This document shows positions 1 through 7,744 of a stretch of 64,000 nt of DNA, one piece after another. The translations under genes and the position numbers were made by a program. A model generated the notes under the pieces. That model was not told the origin of the DNA, did no database searches, and saw only the letters and a program-made list of their open reading frames with translations. Origin of the DNA: Lachnoclostridium sp. UBA3262 (GTDB lineage Bacteria; Bacillota; Clostridia; Lachnospirales; Lachnospiraceae); the NCBI GenBank assembly GCA_002362575.1, contig DEUM01000009.1, positions 24,987 to 88,986 of the forward strand, written 5' to 3'. The stretch's first letter is position 1; every line of letters starts with the position of its first letter.

Positions 1-114
1 CAGACATCTCAGACAATGCTCGGGCGGCGAATTTGTAAACGAAAGAAACAATATTTTTCGGGGAGTGATATAAAGGCAGGAAACGATAGGATACTCGCCG
101 CCTTAACAGTATAA
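1..114 (+). CDS. possible 3' end of an unidentified gene
   Basis: Frame 1 is open from the first base to a TAA at 112-114, about 37 codons, so this could be the tail of a gene that starts upstream of the window. The residues are basic in the middle (Arg/Lys-rich) and do not match a family I recognise. The stretch is short enough to be open by chance, and it could equally be untranslated DNA ahead of the cation transporter gene. Confidence 0.22.
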   Translation, partial: QTSQTMLGRRICKRKKQYFSGSDIKAGNDRILAALTV

Positions 115-137
115 AGATGAAGCGATTATCACGGGTT

Positions 138-167
138 CGACTTGGCACCGTTAGACTAAGGTATAAT
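138..167 (+). promoter_or_regulatory. probable sigma-A promoter of the CDF transporter
   Basis: A perfect TATAAT lies at 162-167, 27 bases ahead of the chosen ATG at 195. The -35 is weak: CGACTT is 18 bases upstream and TTGGCA is too close at 14. The promoter lies downstream of an alternative ATG at 117, which argues that 195 is the real start. Confidence 0.35.
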
Positions 168-194
168 GAAATTACACAAAGGGGAATAACTATA

Positions 195-1091
195 ATGAGG
201 GGTAATGAAGAACAGATTGCGATGCGCGTATCTCGCAATAGTATCATTGTAAATTTACTGCTTTCGATTGGAAAACTATTGACGGGAATGATTGGCCATT
301 CCAGTGCCATGGTCTCGGATGCCGTTCATTCTGCGTCAGATGTATTCAGCACGATTGTCGTTATTATCGGTGTAAAAATATCGAGCAGGGAGTCGGATAA
401 AAACCATCAGTATGGTCACGAAAGGCTGGAAAGTGTGGCGGCGCTTTTACTTGCGGCAATTCTTGCCACTACCGGATTTGGCATCGGATACAGCGGAATC
501 AACACGATAGTGCAGGGGACAAAGGGAGCAGGGATTATTGTTCCGACGGTACTGCCGTTAGTTGCCGCTGTGGTTTCGGTTGTTGTAAAGGAAGCGATGT
601 ACTGGTATACTTTGCGGGCAGCAGTTACGATAAATTCAGGCGCTTTAAAAGCCGATGCATGGCACCACCGCTCGGATGCGCTCTCCTCAGTGGGAAGCTT
701 TGTCGGTATTTTAGGTGCGAAGCTTGGATATCCGATTCTGGATTCTATCGCCAGTGTGGTCATCTGTGTATTTATTTTGAAGGCGGCGTTTGATATCTTC
801 CGGGATGCAATTGGGAAGATGACGGACGAAGCGTGCGATGACAAGACAGTGGAGGCAATCGCCGGCGTGGCGAAAAGGCAGGAGGGCGTCCTGCGCTTAG
901 ATGATATCAAGACAAGAATGTTTGGTAACAAAGCGTATGTGGATATTGAGATTAGCGTGGATGGAGAAATGAAGCTCTGGGAGGCACATCAGATTGCCGA
1001 GCGGGTTCACGATGAGATAGAGACGAACTTTGCGACTGTCAAGCACTGTATGGTTCATGTCAACCCTTACGAGGAGCATGAGGACTCATGA
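195..1091 (+). CDS. cation diffusion facilitator (CDF) family transporter
   Basis: This is a 298-aa membrane transporter that exports divalent metal ions, probably in exchange for protons. It has the CDF pattern: an early helix followed by HSSAMVSDAVHSASD, with the paired Asp residues of the metal site, and later KADAWHHRSDALSS with the matching H/D set of helix V. A cytoplasmic C-terminal regulatory domain follows (from about residue 210) and ends in a His-containing strand. I chose ATG 195 over ATG 117 because a GGGGAA ribosome site precedes it and a TATAAT box lies between the two starts. The metal (Zn, Mn or Fe) cannot be read from sequence alone. Confidence 0.93.
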   Translation: MRGNEEQIAMRVSRNSIIVNLLLSIGKLLTGMIGHSSAMVSDAVHSASDVFSTIVVIIGVKISSRESDKNHQYGHERLESVAALLLAAILATTGFGIGYSGINTIVQGTKGAGIIVPTVLPLVAAVVSVVVKEAMYWYTLRAAVTINSGALKADAWHHRSDALSSVGSFVGILGAKLGYPILDSIASVVICVFILKAAFDIFRDAIGKMTDEACDDKTVEAIAGVAKRQEGVLRLDDIKTRMFGNKAYVDIEISVDGEMKLWEAHQIAERVHDEIETNFATVKHCMVHVNPYEEHEDS

Positions 1092-1154
1092 TACTGAATA
1101 TTGATAGAAAAATTTTTTATAAATTCATAGGAAGTTCACAAATATAGTGTAACA

Positions 1155-1184
1155 TTGTTCACTAATTCAGTAGTCTGTTATTAT
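1155..1184 (+). promoter_or_regulatory. probable promoter of the zinc-ribbon/DUF5685/J-domain operon
   Basis: TTGTTC at 1155-1160 and TATTAT at 1179-1184 are separated by 18 bases. They lie 60 bases ahead of the first gene of a tightly packed run of five genes (1245-5661). Confidence 0.45.
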
Positions 1185-1244
1185 GTTAATCAATAGTAAG
1201 AAGATGCGTGGGTTACAGGTGTGTCTTGGAATCAGGAGGTTTCT

Positions 1245-1652
1245 ATGAATTGGTTGCGGAGATTTATGTATGGCAGATATGGGAACGACCAGTTGTCGAC
1301 GTTTCTGTTTGTTCTCTATGTTGCCATTTTTGTATTTGAAATGATTTTCAAAAGGACGCCGGCGGCGCCGATTCTGATGGTAGTCAGCTATGTGATTATT
1401 TTCTTCTATTTCTTTCGCTGCTTTTCCAGAAATATTTATAAGAGACAGGCAGAGAACCGGAAGTTTCTTGCCATGTGGAATCCGGTTAAGAATTATTTTA
1501 AGTATCTGGGGAGAAAATGGCAGGAGAGAAAAGGGGTAAATAAATTATATCGATGCCCGAAATGCCACCAGACGATACGTGTGCCGAAAGGGCGGGGAAA
1601 GATTGCCATAACCTGTCCGAAGTGCCGGTTTGAATTCATAAAGAAAACATGA
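1245..1652 (+). CDS. small membrane protein with C-terminal zinc ribbon
   Basis: The 135-aa product has two hydrophobic segments (about residues 15-35 and 40-60). A basic linker follows, then a C-terminal zinc ribbon with two CPKC knuckles (RCPKCHQ and TCPKCRF) about 20 residues apart. ATG 1245 is preceded by CAGGAGG at ideal spacing, so the GTG at 1221 is not needed. It is the first gene of the operon with the DUF5685 and J-domain genes. The role is unknown; the ribbon suggests protein or nucleic-acid binding at the inner face of the membrane. Confidence 0.8.
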   Translation: MNWLRRFMYGRYGNDQLSTFLFVLYVAIFVFEMIFKRTPAAPILMVVSYVIIFFYFFRCFSRNIYKRQAENRKFLAMWNPVKNYFKYLGRKWQERKGVNKLYRCPKCHQTIRVPKGRGKIAITCPKCRFEFIKKT

Positions 1653-1665
1653 TGGGAGAAAAGCG

Positions 1666-2487
1666 ATGTTCGGCTATGTGACGGCGAATAAGCCGGAGAT
1701 GAAAGTTCGTGAATTTGCCAGATATAAAGGGTATTACTGTGGTCTGTGCCGGCGGCTTCATAAAAAGCATGGCAGGCTGGGGCAGATGACACTGACCTAC
1801 GATATGACATTTCTTATCATTCTGCTGTCCTCTTTATACGAGCCGAAAGAGGAGGAGACAAAAAAGCGGTGCCTGATTCATCCGGGGCGAAAGCAATATA
1901 TGATTTACAATGAAATATCGGATTATGCGGCGGATATGAACATACTGCTGACGCATGACCACTTTCAGGATGACTGGGAGGATGAGCGTAAATTCAGTGG
2001 CTTTGTCGGGATGAAGGCATTTGGCAGGAAAAAGAAAAAAATTGTAAAAGGGTATCCGAGACAGGCTAAGATTATAGACGAGTCACTGAAAGAGCTCGCT
2101 CGGCTGGAAAAAGAAAATTGTACCGATATAGACGCCATCGCGAGACCGTTTGGAAATCTGATGGGAGAACTGTTTGTATGGCAGGAGGATGCCTTTCAAA
2201 ATATCTTGCGGCAGATGGGATTTTATCTTGGAAAGTTTATTTATATTATGGATGCCTACATGGATGTAGTGGACGATAAGAAAAAAGGGTGTTATAATCC
2301 ATTTATGCAGGAAAGTGAGAAGGAAGGGTTTGAGGAGCGTGTCAGGCAGATATTGGACGGAACGCTGCGAATGGCGATTGCCGAATTCGAAAAGCTTCCC
2401 TGCGAACAGGATTTAGCCATTCTCCGCAATATCCTTTATGAGGGAGTATGGACAAAGAGCGAAAGGAAACAAAGAGATGATAAATGA
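1666..2487 (+). CDS. DUF5685 family protein
   Basis: The 273-aa protein starts MFGYVTANKPEMK and carries an early YCGLCRRL cysteine pair. These are features I associate with DUF5685, a family of unknown function that often sits beside a J-domain gene in Clostridia. The product is soluble, mostly helical and rich in charged residues. Its 3' end overlaps the start of the J-domain gene by 11 bases, so the two are probably translationally coupled and may act together. Function cannot be assigned. Confidence 0.75.
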   Translation: MFGYVTANKPEMKVREFARYKGYYCGLCRRLHKKHGRLGQMTLTYDMTFLIILLSSLYEPKEEETKKRCLIHPGRKQYMIYNEISDYAADMNILLTHDHFQDDWEDERKFSGFVGMKAFGRKKKKIVKGYPRQAKIIDESLKELARLEKENCTDIDAIARPFGNLMGELFVWQEDAFQNILRQMGFYLGKFIYIMDAYMDVVDDKKKGCYNPFMQESEKEGFEERVRQILDGTLRMAIAEFEKLPCEQDLAILRNILYEGVWTKSERKQRDDK

Positions 2488-3160
2488 TCCGTATAGCGTA
2501 CTGGGGGTATCCCGGAACGCTACTGACAGAGAGATAAAGAAAGCGTACCGTGCGATGAGCCGGAAATACCATCCGGACTCCTATTCGGAGGCGGGGCAGA
2601 AGGAATGGGCAGAGGGTAAATTCCGCCAAGTGCAGGAGGCGTACAATCAGATTGTGGACGAGCGCTCCGGTAAAACAAGTCAGACATACGGCGGTTATGG
2701 CGGCTACGGCGGTCAGGGGACACAGAATTATTCGGAGGAGGATCAGCATTTAATGGCGGCAATGAATTATATCCGTGCCCGCCGTTATAATGAAGCAATC
2801 AACGTGCTCAATTCGATGGAAAACAGAAGTGCAAGGTGGTATTATTTCAGTTCGTATGCGAATCTGGGACTGGGAAATAACGTTGTGGCGATGGATTATG
2901 CAAAGAAAGCGGTTGATATGGATCCGGGTAATCAGGAATACCAGCAGTATTATTCGCAATTACAAAATGGCGGTACGGCGTCTCCGTTCGGCGGCAGCCC
3001 ATTTGGCGGCGGTTATGGCGGCTACGGCGGTTACGGCGGCTATGGTGGATATGGAAGATACGGAGGTGACTCCTGCGGGACGGGGAACCTTTGCTGTGAT
3101 TTGTGGTGTGCCGATACGATGTGTGAATGTATGGGAGGAGATTTATGCGGATGTATGTAA
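2477..3160 (+). CDS. J-domain (DnaJ-like) protein with TPR-like segment and Cys-rich tail
   Basis: The N-terminal J domain (about residues 3-70) starts NDPYSVLGVSRNATDREIKK and contains the diagnostic HPD tripeptide (YHPDS). It should stimulate a DnaK-type chaperone ATPase. A helical repeat segment follows (ARRYNEAINVL, ARWYYFSSYANLGLG). A Gly/Tyr-rich linker comes next, and the protein ends in a compact Cys-rich motif with about eight cysteines in the last 30 residues. ATG 2477 follows an AAGGAAA ribosome site inside the end of the DUF5685 gene. The Gly-rich repeats are encoded by repeated GGCGGCTACGGC units. The cysteine tail could bind metal or be lipidated; this is inference. Confidence 0.9.
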   Translation: MINDPYSVLGVSRNATDREIKKAYRAMSRKYHPDSYSEAGQKEWAEGKFRQVQEAYNQIVDERSGKTSQTYGGYGGYGGQGTQNYSEEDQHLMAAMNYIRARRYNEAINVLNSMENRSARWYYFSSYANLGLGNNVVAMDYAKKAVDMDPGNQEYQQYYSQLQNGGTASPFGGSPFGGGYGGYGGYGGYGGYGRYGGDSCGTGNLCCDLWCADTMCECMGGDLCGCM

Positions 3161-3690
3161 GCAAAACAAAAATAATGGCAGTTTTAAGTGTAATGGCAGC
3201 GCTGAGTACAGTATTGACTGTGCTTGGTACTGTCATTTCTGTCAATACTGTATTTTTCACGTCGGCGGCTGCATTTCTTGTAGGAATTGCTGTCATTTCT
3301 TATGGAATGGTATATGGTACAATCTTTTTCTTTGTCTGTATGGCGCTCGACTTTTTTGTCAACCCGAATAAGCTTCATGTGGTGTTATATGCCGCACTTG
3401 CCGGGTATATCCTTCTCTCGGAGGGGACTTATCTGCTTCTTGCCAGAATGAAGGATGGAAAGGGAAAGGAATGGCTTCACAGGGGGATTCGGTTTGTAAT
3501 ATTTGAAGCGTTATATCTGCCGTTTTTAATTTTTCTTCCAAAACTATTTGTCTCTGACACAATGTTGGCAAAACCGTGGTTTATGCTGGTCATGATACCG
3601 GGCGGAGTTGTTGTCTGGTTTCTTTATGAACTGGCGTATTTCGTCGTAAAGAGAATGTTTCGAGAGAAATTCGCCAGAATATTGAATTAA
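3145..3690 (+). CDS. multi-pass membrane protein, unknown function
   Basis: The 181-aa product has about five hydrophobic segments and short basic loops, and no motif I recognise. It begins inside the last 16 bases of the J-domain gene after GGAGGAG, which implies coupled translation. It resembles small integral proteins of the ECF S-component/YhgE size class, but no substrate signature is visible. Confidence 0.75.
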   Translation: MRMYVSKTKIMAVLSVMAALSTVLTVLGTVISVNTVFFTSAAAFLVGIAVISYGMVYGTIFFFVCMALDFFVNPNKLHVVLYAALAGYILLSEGTYLLLARMKDGKGKEWLHRGIRFVIFEALYLPFLIFLPKLFVSDTMLAKPWFMLVMIPGGVVVWFLYELAYFVVKRMFREKFARILN

Positions 3691-3702
3691 GGAGAATGGC
3701 GA

Positions 3703-5661
3703 ATGAAAAAGTTGTTAGTGTGTATCGTTGCGGTATGGGTAATGCTTGCCTTTACTGCCTGTGGTGGGGAAGAACAGACGGAAGAAAACCATGTGACGCA
3801 GAAGGAGTCACAGACGACGGATGTGATTAGCGGCGGCTCAGTAGAAGCGGTTACTTCACAGACAATTTCAGCGAAGGAATATTTACCGACTGTGAGCAAG
3901 AAAAAGGATGATGTGTATGAGAAGAAACTGCGCACCGGAGACTATACGTGGGAGAAACCGTTTGTTGTCGCGAACCCATACGGAAATTCTCCGCTGACAG
4001 CATACATATTGTTTTATACAGAGGATTCCTGTAAGGTCCGCGTGACTGTGAAAGGAAAGACGAAAGAAACAGATGTATCGGGTACGGTAAAGAAGGCGAA
4101 ATATCACCGGGTTCCGGTAGTCGGTTTGTATCCGGGCAGAGAGAATAAGGTTGTTGTGACCTGTCTGGACGGAAAGGGAAAGAAGCTTCGCTCCCAGACT
4201 CTGAGTATAAAGACATCGGCGCTTCCTGACAAGCTGGATGATGTGATAAAGGTAGAGAAAAAGACGAAAAAGTCAGCGTATGGTCTGACGATTATATCCG
4301 GATTTTCTACAAAATATCCGTTTGCCTATGATGAAAATGGGGATGTCCGCTGGTATATGTATATGACATCCGGCTCGTATGGTGTATTTCCGCTCAGCAA
4401 TAAACGGTTCATGTTTTTAAGTGATGCCGCTTACACGCCAACGGCGGAAAAACCGCATGTAACACAGATGTATGAGATGGATTATATGGGACGGGCTTAC
4501 CAGTCGTATTATGTAAAAAATGGAATCCATCATGAGGTAATTGAAAAGACGCCGGGGGGCAATCTTCTCGTGCTTTCTAATTCAATTGATAAGCACACAG
4601 AGGACGTTGTTGTTGAAATCGACAGAAAGACAGGAAATATTGTTAAATCGTTAGATATGCGGGAAATTTTTGATGACACATACCAGGACATGATAGATTG
4701 GGCGCATCTGAATACTGCTTCGTATAAGAAGGAGGATAATACGATTTTATTATCTCCGCGGAATGTCCATGCCGGAATCCGGGTAAACTGGAAAACGAAT
4801 GAGCTGAAGTGGATACTGGCAAACCCAAAGATGTTTGAGGGAACGAAGCAGGAAGATAAGGTATTAAAGCCAATTGGTGATATTACATGGCATTATCAGC
4901 CGCACAGTATTTATGAACTTCCATATGATTTAGATGGGGATCCGGATACCGTTCATATTATGATGTACGACAATCATTGGCGGGGTACCCGTAAGGTGGA
5001 TTTCTTTGATAAGAAAAAAGAGTCCTTTGTCACTGTATATGCGGTCAATGAAAAGGAAATGACAGTGCGTCAGGAGAAGTTATATCCGGGAGTGAAATCA
5101 ATTATTACTTCGAACAGTGCTTATGACAGAAAGGACAATCGCGTATTTTCCTTTGGTGGGTATCTGCACCCGCTCGTAAACGGCAGACAGGGAATGATTT
5201 ACGAATTTGACTATAACTCGGAAACGGTACTCAATCAGTATTCGGCAAAGTATTATTTTTACCGTGGTTATGAGCTGAATATTGACTGGAATGATTTGGC
5301 AGAGCCGCTGAAAATAAGTAAGGACTATGTGAAAGGAACATTACAGGCGCCGATTGTGGCGAAGGAGAAAAAAGTACCGGACAAAAAAATTGGTGAGGAT
5401 AAGGTTTCCTTTTATCTAATGGGTTCGGTATTGTATATGACCGCAAATGACCATGCGGTGAAGAAGGTACGGTTTGTCGGAAAGAATAACAGCTATGTTA
5501 TGGATTATTCCAGTTCTGGAAAGGGCGGGAAAAAATACCGCAAGCTGAAGTACGCCATTGCCATCCCGCTGTCTACGTTGAAAGCAGATACTTATGAGAT
5601 TGCAGTACAATATGACGGCACATGGTATAATACAGGGAAAAATGTAGTTAGAAATAATTGA
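3703..5661 (+). CDS. aryl-sulfate sulfotransferase (ASST)-like lipoprotein
   Basis: The 652-aa protein starts with a lipoprotein signal (MKKLLVCIVAVWVMLAFTAC), so it should be anchored outside the membrane through Cys20. Residues about 75-170 look like the ASST N-terminal beta domain. The rest reads as the ASST beta-propeller, with blocks such as GIHHEVIEKTPGGNLL, DWAHLNTASY, SPRNVHAGI and WHYQPHSIYELP that carry the conserved His residues. Known ASSTs move sulfate between phenols through a His intermediate. Whether this lineage is catalytic is not known. It ends the 1245-5661 operon. Confidence 0.82.
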   Translation: MKKLLVCIVAVWVMLAFTACGGEEQTEENHVTQKESQTTDVISGGSVEAVTSQTISAKEYLPTVSKKKDDVYEKKLRTGDYTWEKPFVVANPYGNSPLTAYILFYTEDSCKVRVTVKGKTKETDVSGTVKKAKYHRVPVVGLYPGRENKVVVTCLDGKGKKLRSQTLSIKTSALPDKLDDVIKVEKKTKKSAYGLTIISGFSTKYPFAYDENGDVRWYMYMTSGSYGVFPLSNKRFMFLSDAAYTPTAEKPHVTQMYEMDYMGRAYQSYYVKNGIHHEVIEKTPGGNLLVLSNSIDKHTEDVVVEIDRKTGNIVKSLDMREIFDDTYQDMIDWAHLNTASYKKEDNTILLSPRNVHAGIRVNWKTNELKWILANPKMFEGTKQEDKVLKPIGDITWHYQPHSIYELPYDLDGDPDTVHIMMYDNHWRGTRKVDFFDKKKESFVTVYAVNEKEMTVRQEKLYPGVKSIITSNSAYDRKDNRVFSFGGYLHPLVNGRQGMIYEFDYNSETVLNQYSAKYYFYRGYELNIDWNDLAEPLKISKDYVKGTLQAPIVAKEKKVPDKKIGEDKVSFYLMGSVLYMTANDHAVKKVRFVGKNNSYVMDYSSSGKGGKKYRKLKYAIAIPLSTLKADTYEIAVQYDGTWYNTGKNVVRNN

Positions 5662-5684
5662 TGATGTGGTAATCATTGCTACGA

Positions 5685-5714
5685 TTGACAATTAGCAGAG
5701 AAAAGCATTATACT
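5685..5714 (+). promoter_or_regulatory. fabH promoter
   Basis: A consensus TTGACA (5685-5690) and TATACT (5709-5714) are separated by 18 bases, about 35 bases ahead of the fabH start. Confidence 0.7.
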
Positions 5715-5725
5715 TTGAACATCAA
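5714..5725 (+). promoter_or_regulatory. possible FabT-like operator
   Basis: TTTGAACATCAA matches the half-site spacing TTTGA-N3-TCAAA described for the MarR-type fatty-acid regulator FabT in Gram-positives, with one mismatch after the last A. It overlaps the end of the -10 box, where a repressor would block transcription. No fabT gene is in the window, so this rests on the site alone. Confidence 0.3.
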
Positions 5726-5749
5726 CATAATTTCAAAGGGGAATGTGAA

Positions 5750-6721
5750 ATGGCAGTCAGAATTATTGGTACAGGCAGTTATCTTCCGAAAAAGGTAGCG
5801 GATAACCGTTTTCTCTCTACGATTGTCGATACAGATGATGAGTGGATAAGACAGCGTACCGGAATTAAGGAAAGACACTTATCGAATGGAAAAGAGGGAA
5901 CTACCTATATGGCAACCTATGCGGCAGAGGCCGCGCTGGAAAATGCCGGCATTGGTGCAGAGGAACTGGATATGATTATTATTGCTACCGTATCGGCAGA
6001 CACGTATGTGCCTAGTACCTCCTGTTCGGTACAGGGGGCGATTGGAGCGATTCGTGCGACTTGTTTTGATTTGAATGCGGCATGCTCTGGTTTTCTGTTC
6101 GCACTTAACACGGCATACGCATATATTGAAATGGGAATGGCAAAGACGGTTTTGATTGCTGGTTCGGAAACCCTGTCAAGGGAGGTTGACTGGTCAGACC
6201 GCAGTTCCTGTATTTTATTTGGAGACGGCGCAGGTGCAGCGGTTATCCGGCAGGAAGAAGGCGATGGCGGGCTGCTTGCCAGCGTAACCGGCTCGGACGG
6301 CAGTCAGGGCGACGTCCTTACCTGTAAGGGCAGAGGGATTCAGAATCCTTTTCATTCTTCGAAACGTAAAAAAGATTACATCCGGATGGATGGGCAGGCA
6401 GTGTTCCGTTTTGCTGTGAGAACCGTGCCAAGATGTATTAAACAGATATTGAAAAAGACAAACACGGATGCAGAAGATATTAAATTCTTTGTTCTGCATC
6501 AGGCAAATGTGAGAATCATTGAGGTAATTGCCAAGCGGCTTCAGGTGGATTTGGATAAATTTCCGATGAATCTTGACCACTATGGAAATACCTCCTCCGC
6601 CAGCATACCGATTCTGTTAGATGAGCTGAACCGGAATCATTTATTGGAGCGGGGCGACAAGCTGATTTTGTCTGGTTTTGGCGGCGGACTTACATGGGGA
6701 GCGGTGCTGCTTGAATGGTAA
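5750..6721 (+). CDS. fabH: 3-oxoacyl-ACP synthase III (FabH)
   Basis: The 323-aa enzyme condenses acetyl- or branched acyl-CoA with malonyl-ACP to start type II fatty-acid synthesis in the cytoplasm. The catalytic triad is intact: Cys112 in AACSGFLFAL, His250 in LHQANVRIIE and Asn280 in GNTSSASIP. Length is normal and ATG 5750 follows AAAGGGGAA. The gene has its own strong promoter and is not beside other fab genes here, so it may be a second copy or the genome may have a split fab cluster. Confidence 0.96.
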   Translation: MAVRIIGTGSYLPKKVADNRFLSTIVDTDDEWIRQRTGIKERHLSNGKEGTTYMATYAAEAALENAGIGAEELDMIIIATVSADTYVPSTSCSVQGAIGAIRATCFDLNAACSGFLFALNTAYAYIEMGMAKTVLIAGSETLSREVDWSDRSSCILFGDGAGAAVIRQEEGDGGLLASVTGSDGSQGDVLTCKGRGIQNPFHSSKRKKDYIRMDGQAVFRFAVRTVPRCIKQILKKTNTDAEDIKFFVLHQANVRIIEVIAKRLQVDLDKFPMNLDHYGNTSSASIPILLDELNRNHLLERGDKLILSGFGGGLTWGAVLLEW

Positions 6722-6775
6722 CGCAAGGTCATAGGGCGGCCTCAAAGGCGTCAGACATAATTTAAGTAAAGGGTG

Positions 6776-7483
6776 ATGGTTGTGAAAAAGATACTGTTAC
6801 AGGGAGCAATGGATATTGAGACGGATTATCTGATAGGGCAGGTCAAAAACATGCCGGATTATCAATGTCTGGAGAAAAATAACATGGTCTTTCATACGGC
6901 ATCGGAGGCAGATAAGGTTTATATCGTCAGTGTGACCGGAATGGGGACAGTGAAGGCAGCTATGGCGACGACGTATGCGCTGGAAGCTTTTCATCCGACC
7001 TTAGTTGTCAATCAGGGAACAGCAGGGGCACAGCTTCGCACCCTGAGTACCGGAGACGTCGTGCTTGCAAAAGAGTCAGTGAATATCAATGCATTGTCCA
7101 TGCCGAAAAAGAAGCTTGGAGAGGGGAGTAACCCTTTCTCGTGGGAAGGTTTCCATACGGAATACTATAAGGCAGATGACGCATTATTGAAATTGTATTC
7201 GGATGGCGAGTATACTTCCGGTCGTATGGTAAAGGGCAGTGTTGCCACCGGAGACATATTCAGCCGTGAGGACGACCGTATCGTCTGGCTGGAAGAAAAG
7301 TTTGGAACTGCCTGTGAGGATATGGAAACAGCCGCTGTTTATGAGGTGTGTGAAGCTTTCCGGACACCGTGTGTCGGATTGCGGATTATATCCAATAACG
7401 AATTGTTAGACGAGGAATTCAATGAGGAAACGGCAGAACTTCTGCAGCGGTATGTGTGGAAGATAACGCACGATGTTTTATAG
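6776..7483 (+). CDS. MTA/SAH nucleosidase-like phosphorylase-superfamily protein
   Basis: The 235-aa protein belongs to the PNP/UDP phosphorylase fold. The glycine-rich VTGMGTVKAAMATTYAL, the VNQGTAGA loop and the CEDMETAAVYEVC block (equivalent to the MEMEGA purine/ribose site) are present. Asn388-type active-site equivalents fall in IISNNELLDEE. The likely reaction is cleavage of 5'-methylthioadenosine, S-adenosylhomocysteine or a related purine nucleoside. The start is uncertain: ATG 6776 directly follows AAAGGGTG, while GTG 6782 has better spacing. Confidence 0.82.
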   Translation: MVVKKILLQGAMDIETDYLIGQVKNMPDYQCLEKNNMVFHTASEADKVYIVSVTGMGTVKAAMATTYALEAFHPTLVVNQGTAGAQLRTLSTGDVVLAKESVNINALSMPKKKLGEGSNPFSWEGFHTEYYKADDALLKLYSDGEYTSGRMVKGSVATGDIFSREDDRIVWLEEKFGTACEDMETAAVYEVCEAFRTPCVGLRIISNNELLDEEFNEETAELLQRYVWKITHDVL

Positions 7484-7574
7484 TTTTTATTATACAGAGC
7501 AGTTAATTTTACTAACTATAGACTGAAAAAAAGATTTTTAGACAATTTAATTAGGAAGAACTAGAATGATATAA

Positions 7575-7714
7575 CAGAAGGAGCTATTAAAAATTCGCAA
7601 CTGTTAGAATCCGCTGGTGCTTAGAAAGCGTCGCTGGTTTACCAGCGCTTTCAAGCACCATTGCGTGATTCTCTCAAGCGCAAGCGTGTTGCGAATAAAA
7701 TAGCTCCTTCTGGC
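7575..7714. repeat. long branched palindrome E
   Basis: The outer arms 7575-7601 and 7689-7712 match over about 24 positions (CAGAAGGAGCTATT on the left, AATAGCTCCTTCTG on the right). Inside are nested arms GGTGCTT/AAGCACC and GAAAGCG/CGCTTTC, and a terminal CGCTGGT-TT-ACCAGCG hairpin. It fills the gap between the nucleosidase and the SpoIID/LytB gene. It may act as a terminator or be a small mobile palindrome. The right arm shares an ATAAAA-(C/T)-AGCTCCTT core with palindrome C at 16112-16130. Confidence 0.75.
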
Positions 7715-7744
7715 ATAGATATATATTGCAAAGGGGGGCTTTTT

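Noticed and set aside
2775..3371. 198-codon plus-strand frame over the J-domain gene
   Set aside because: It runs out of frame through the Gly/Tyr repeats and the next gene, and its product has no recognisable motif.
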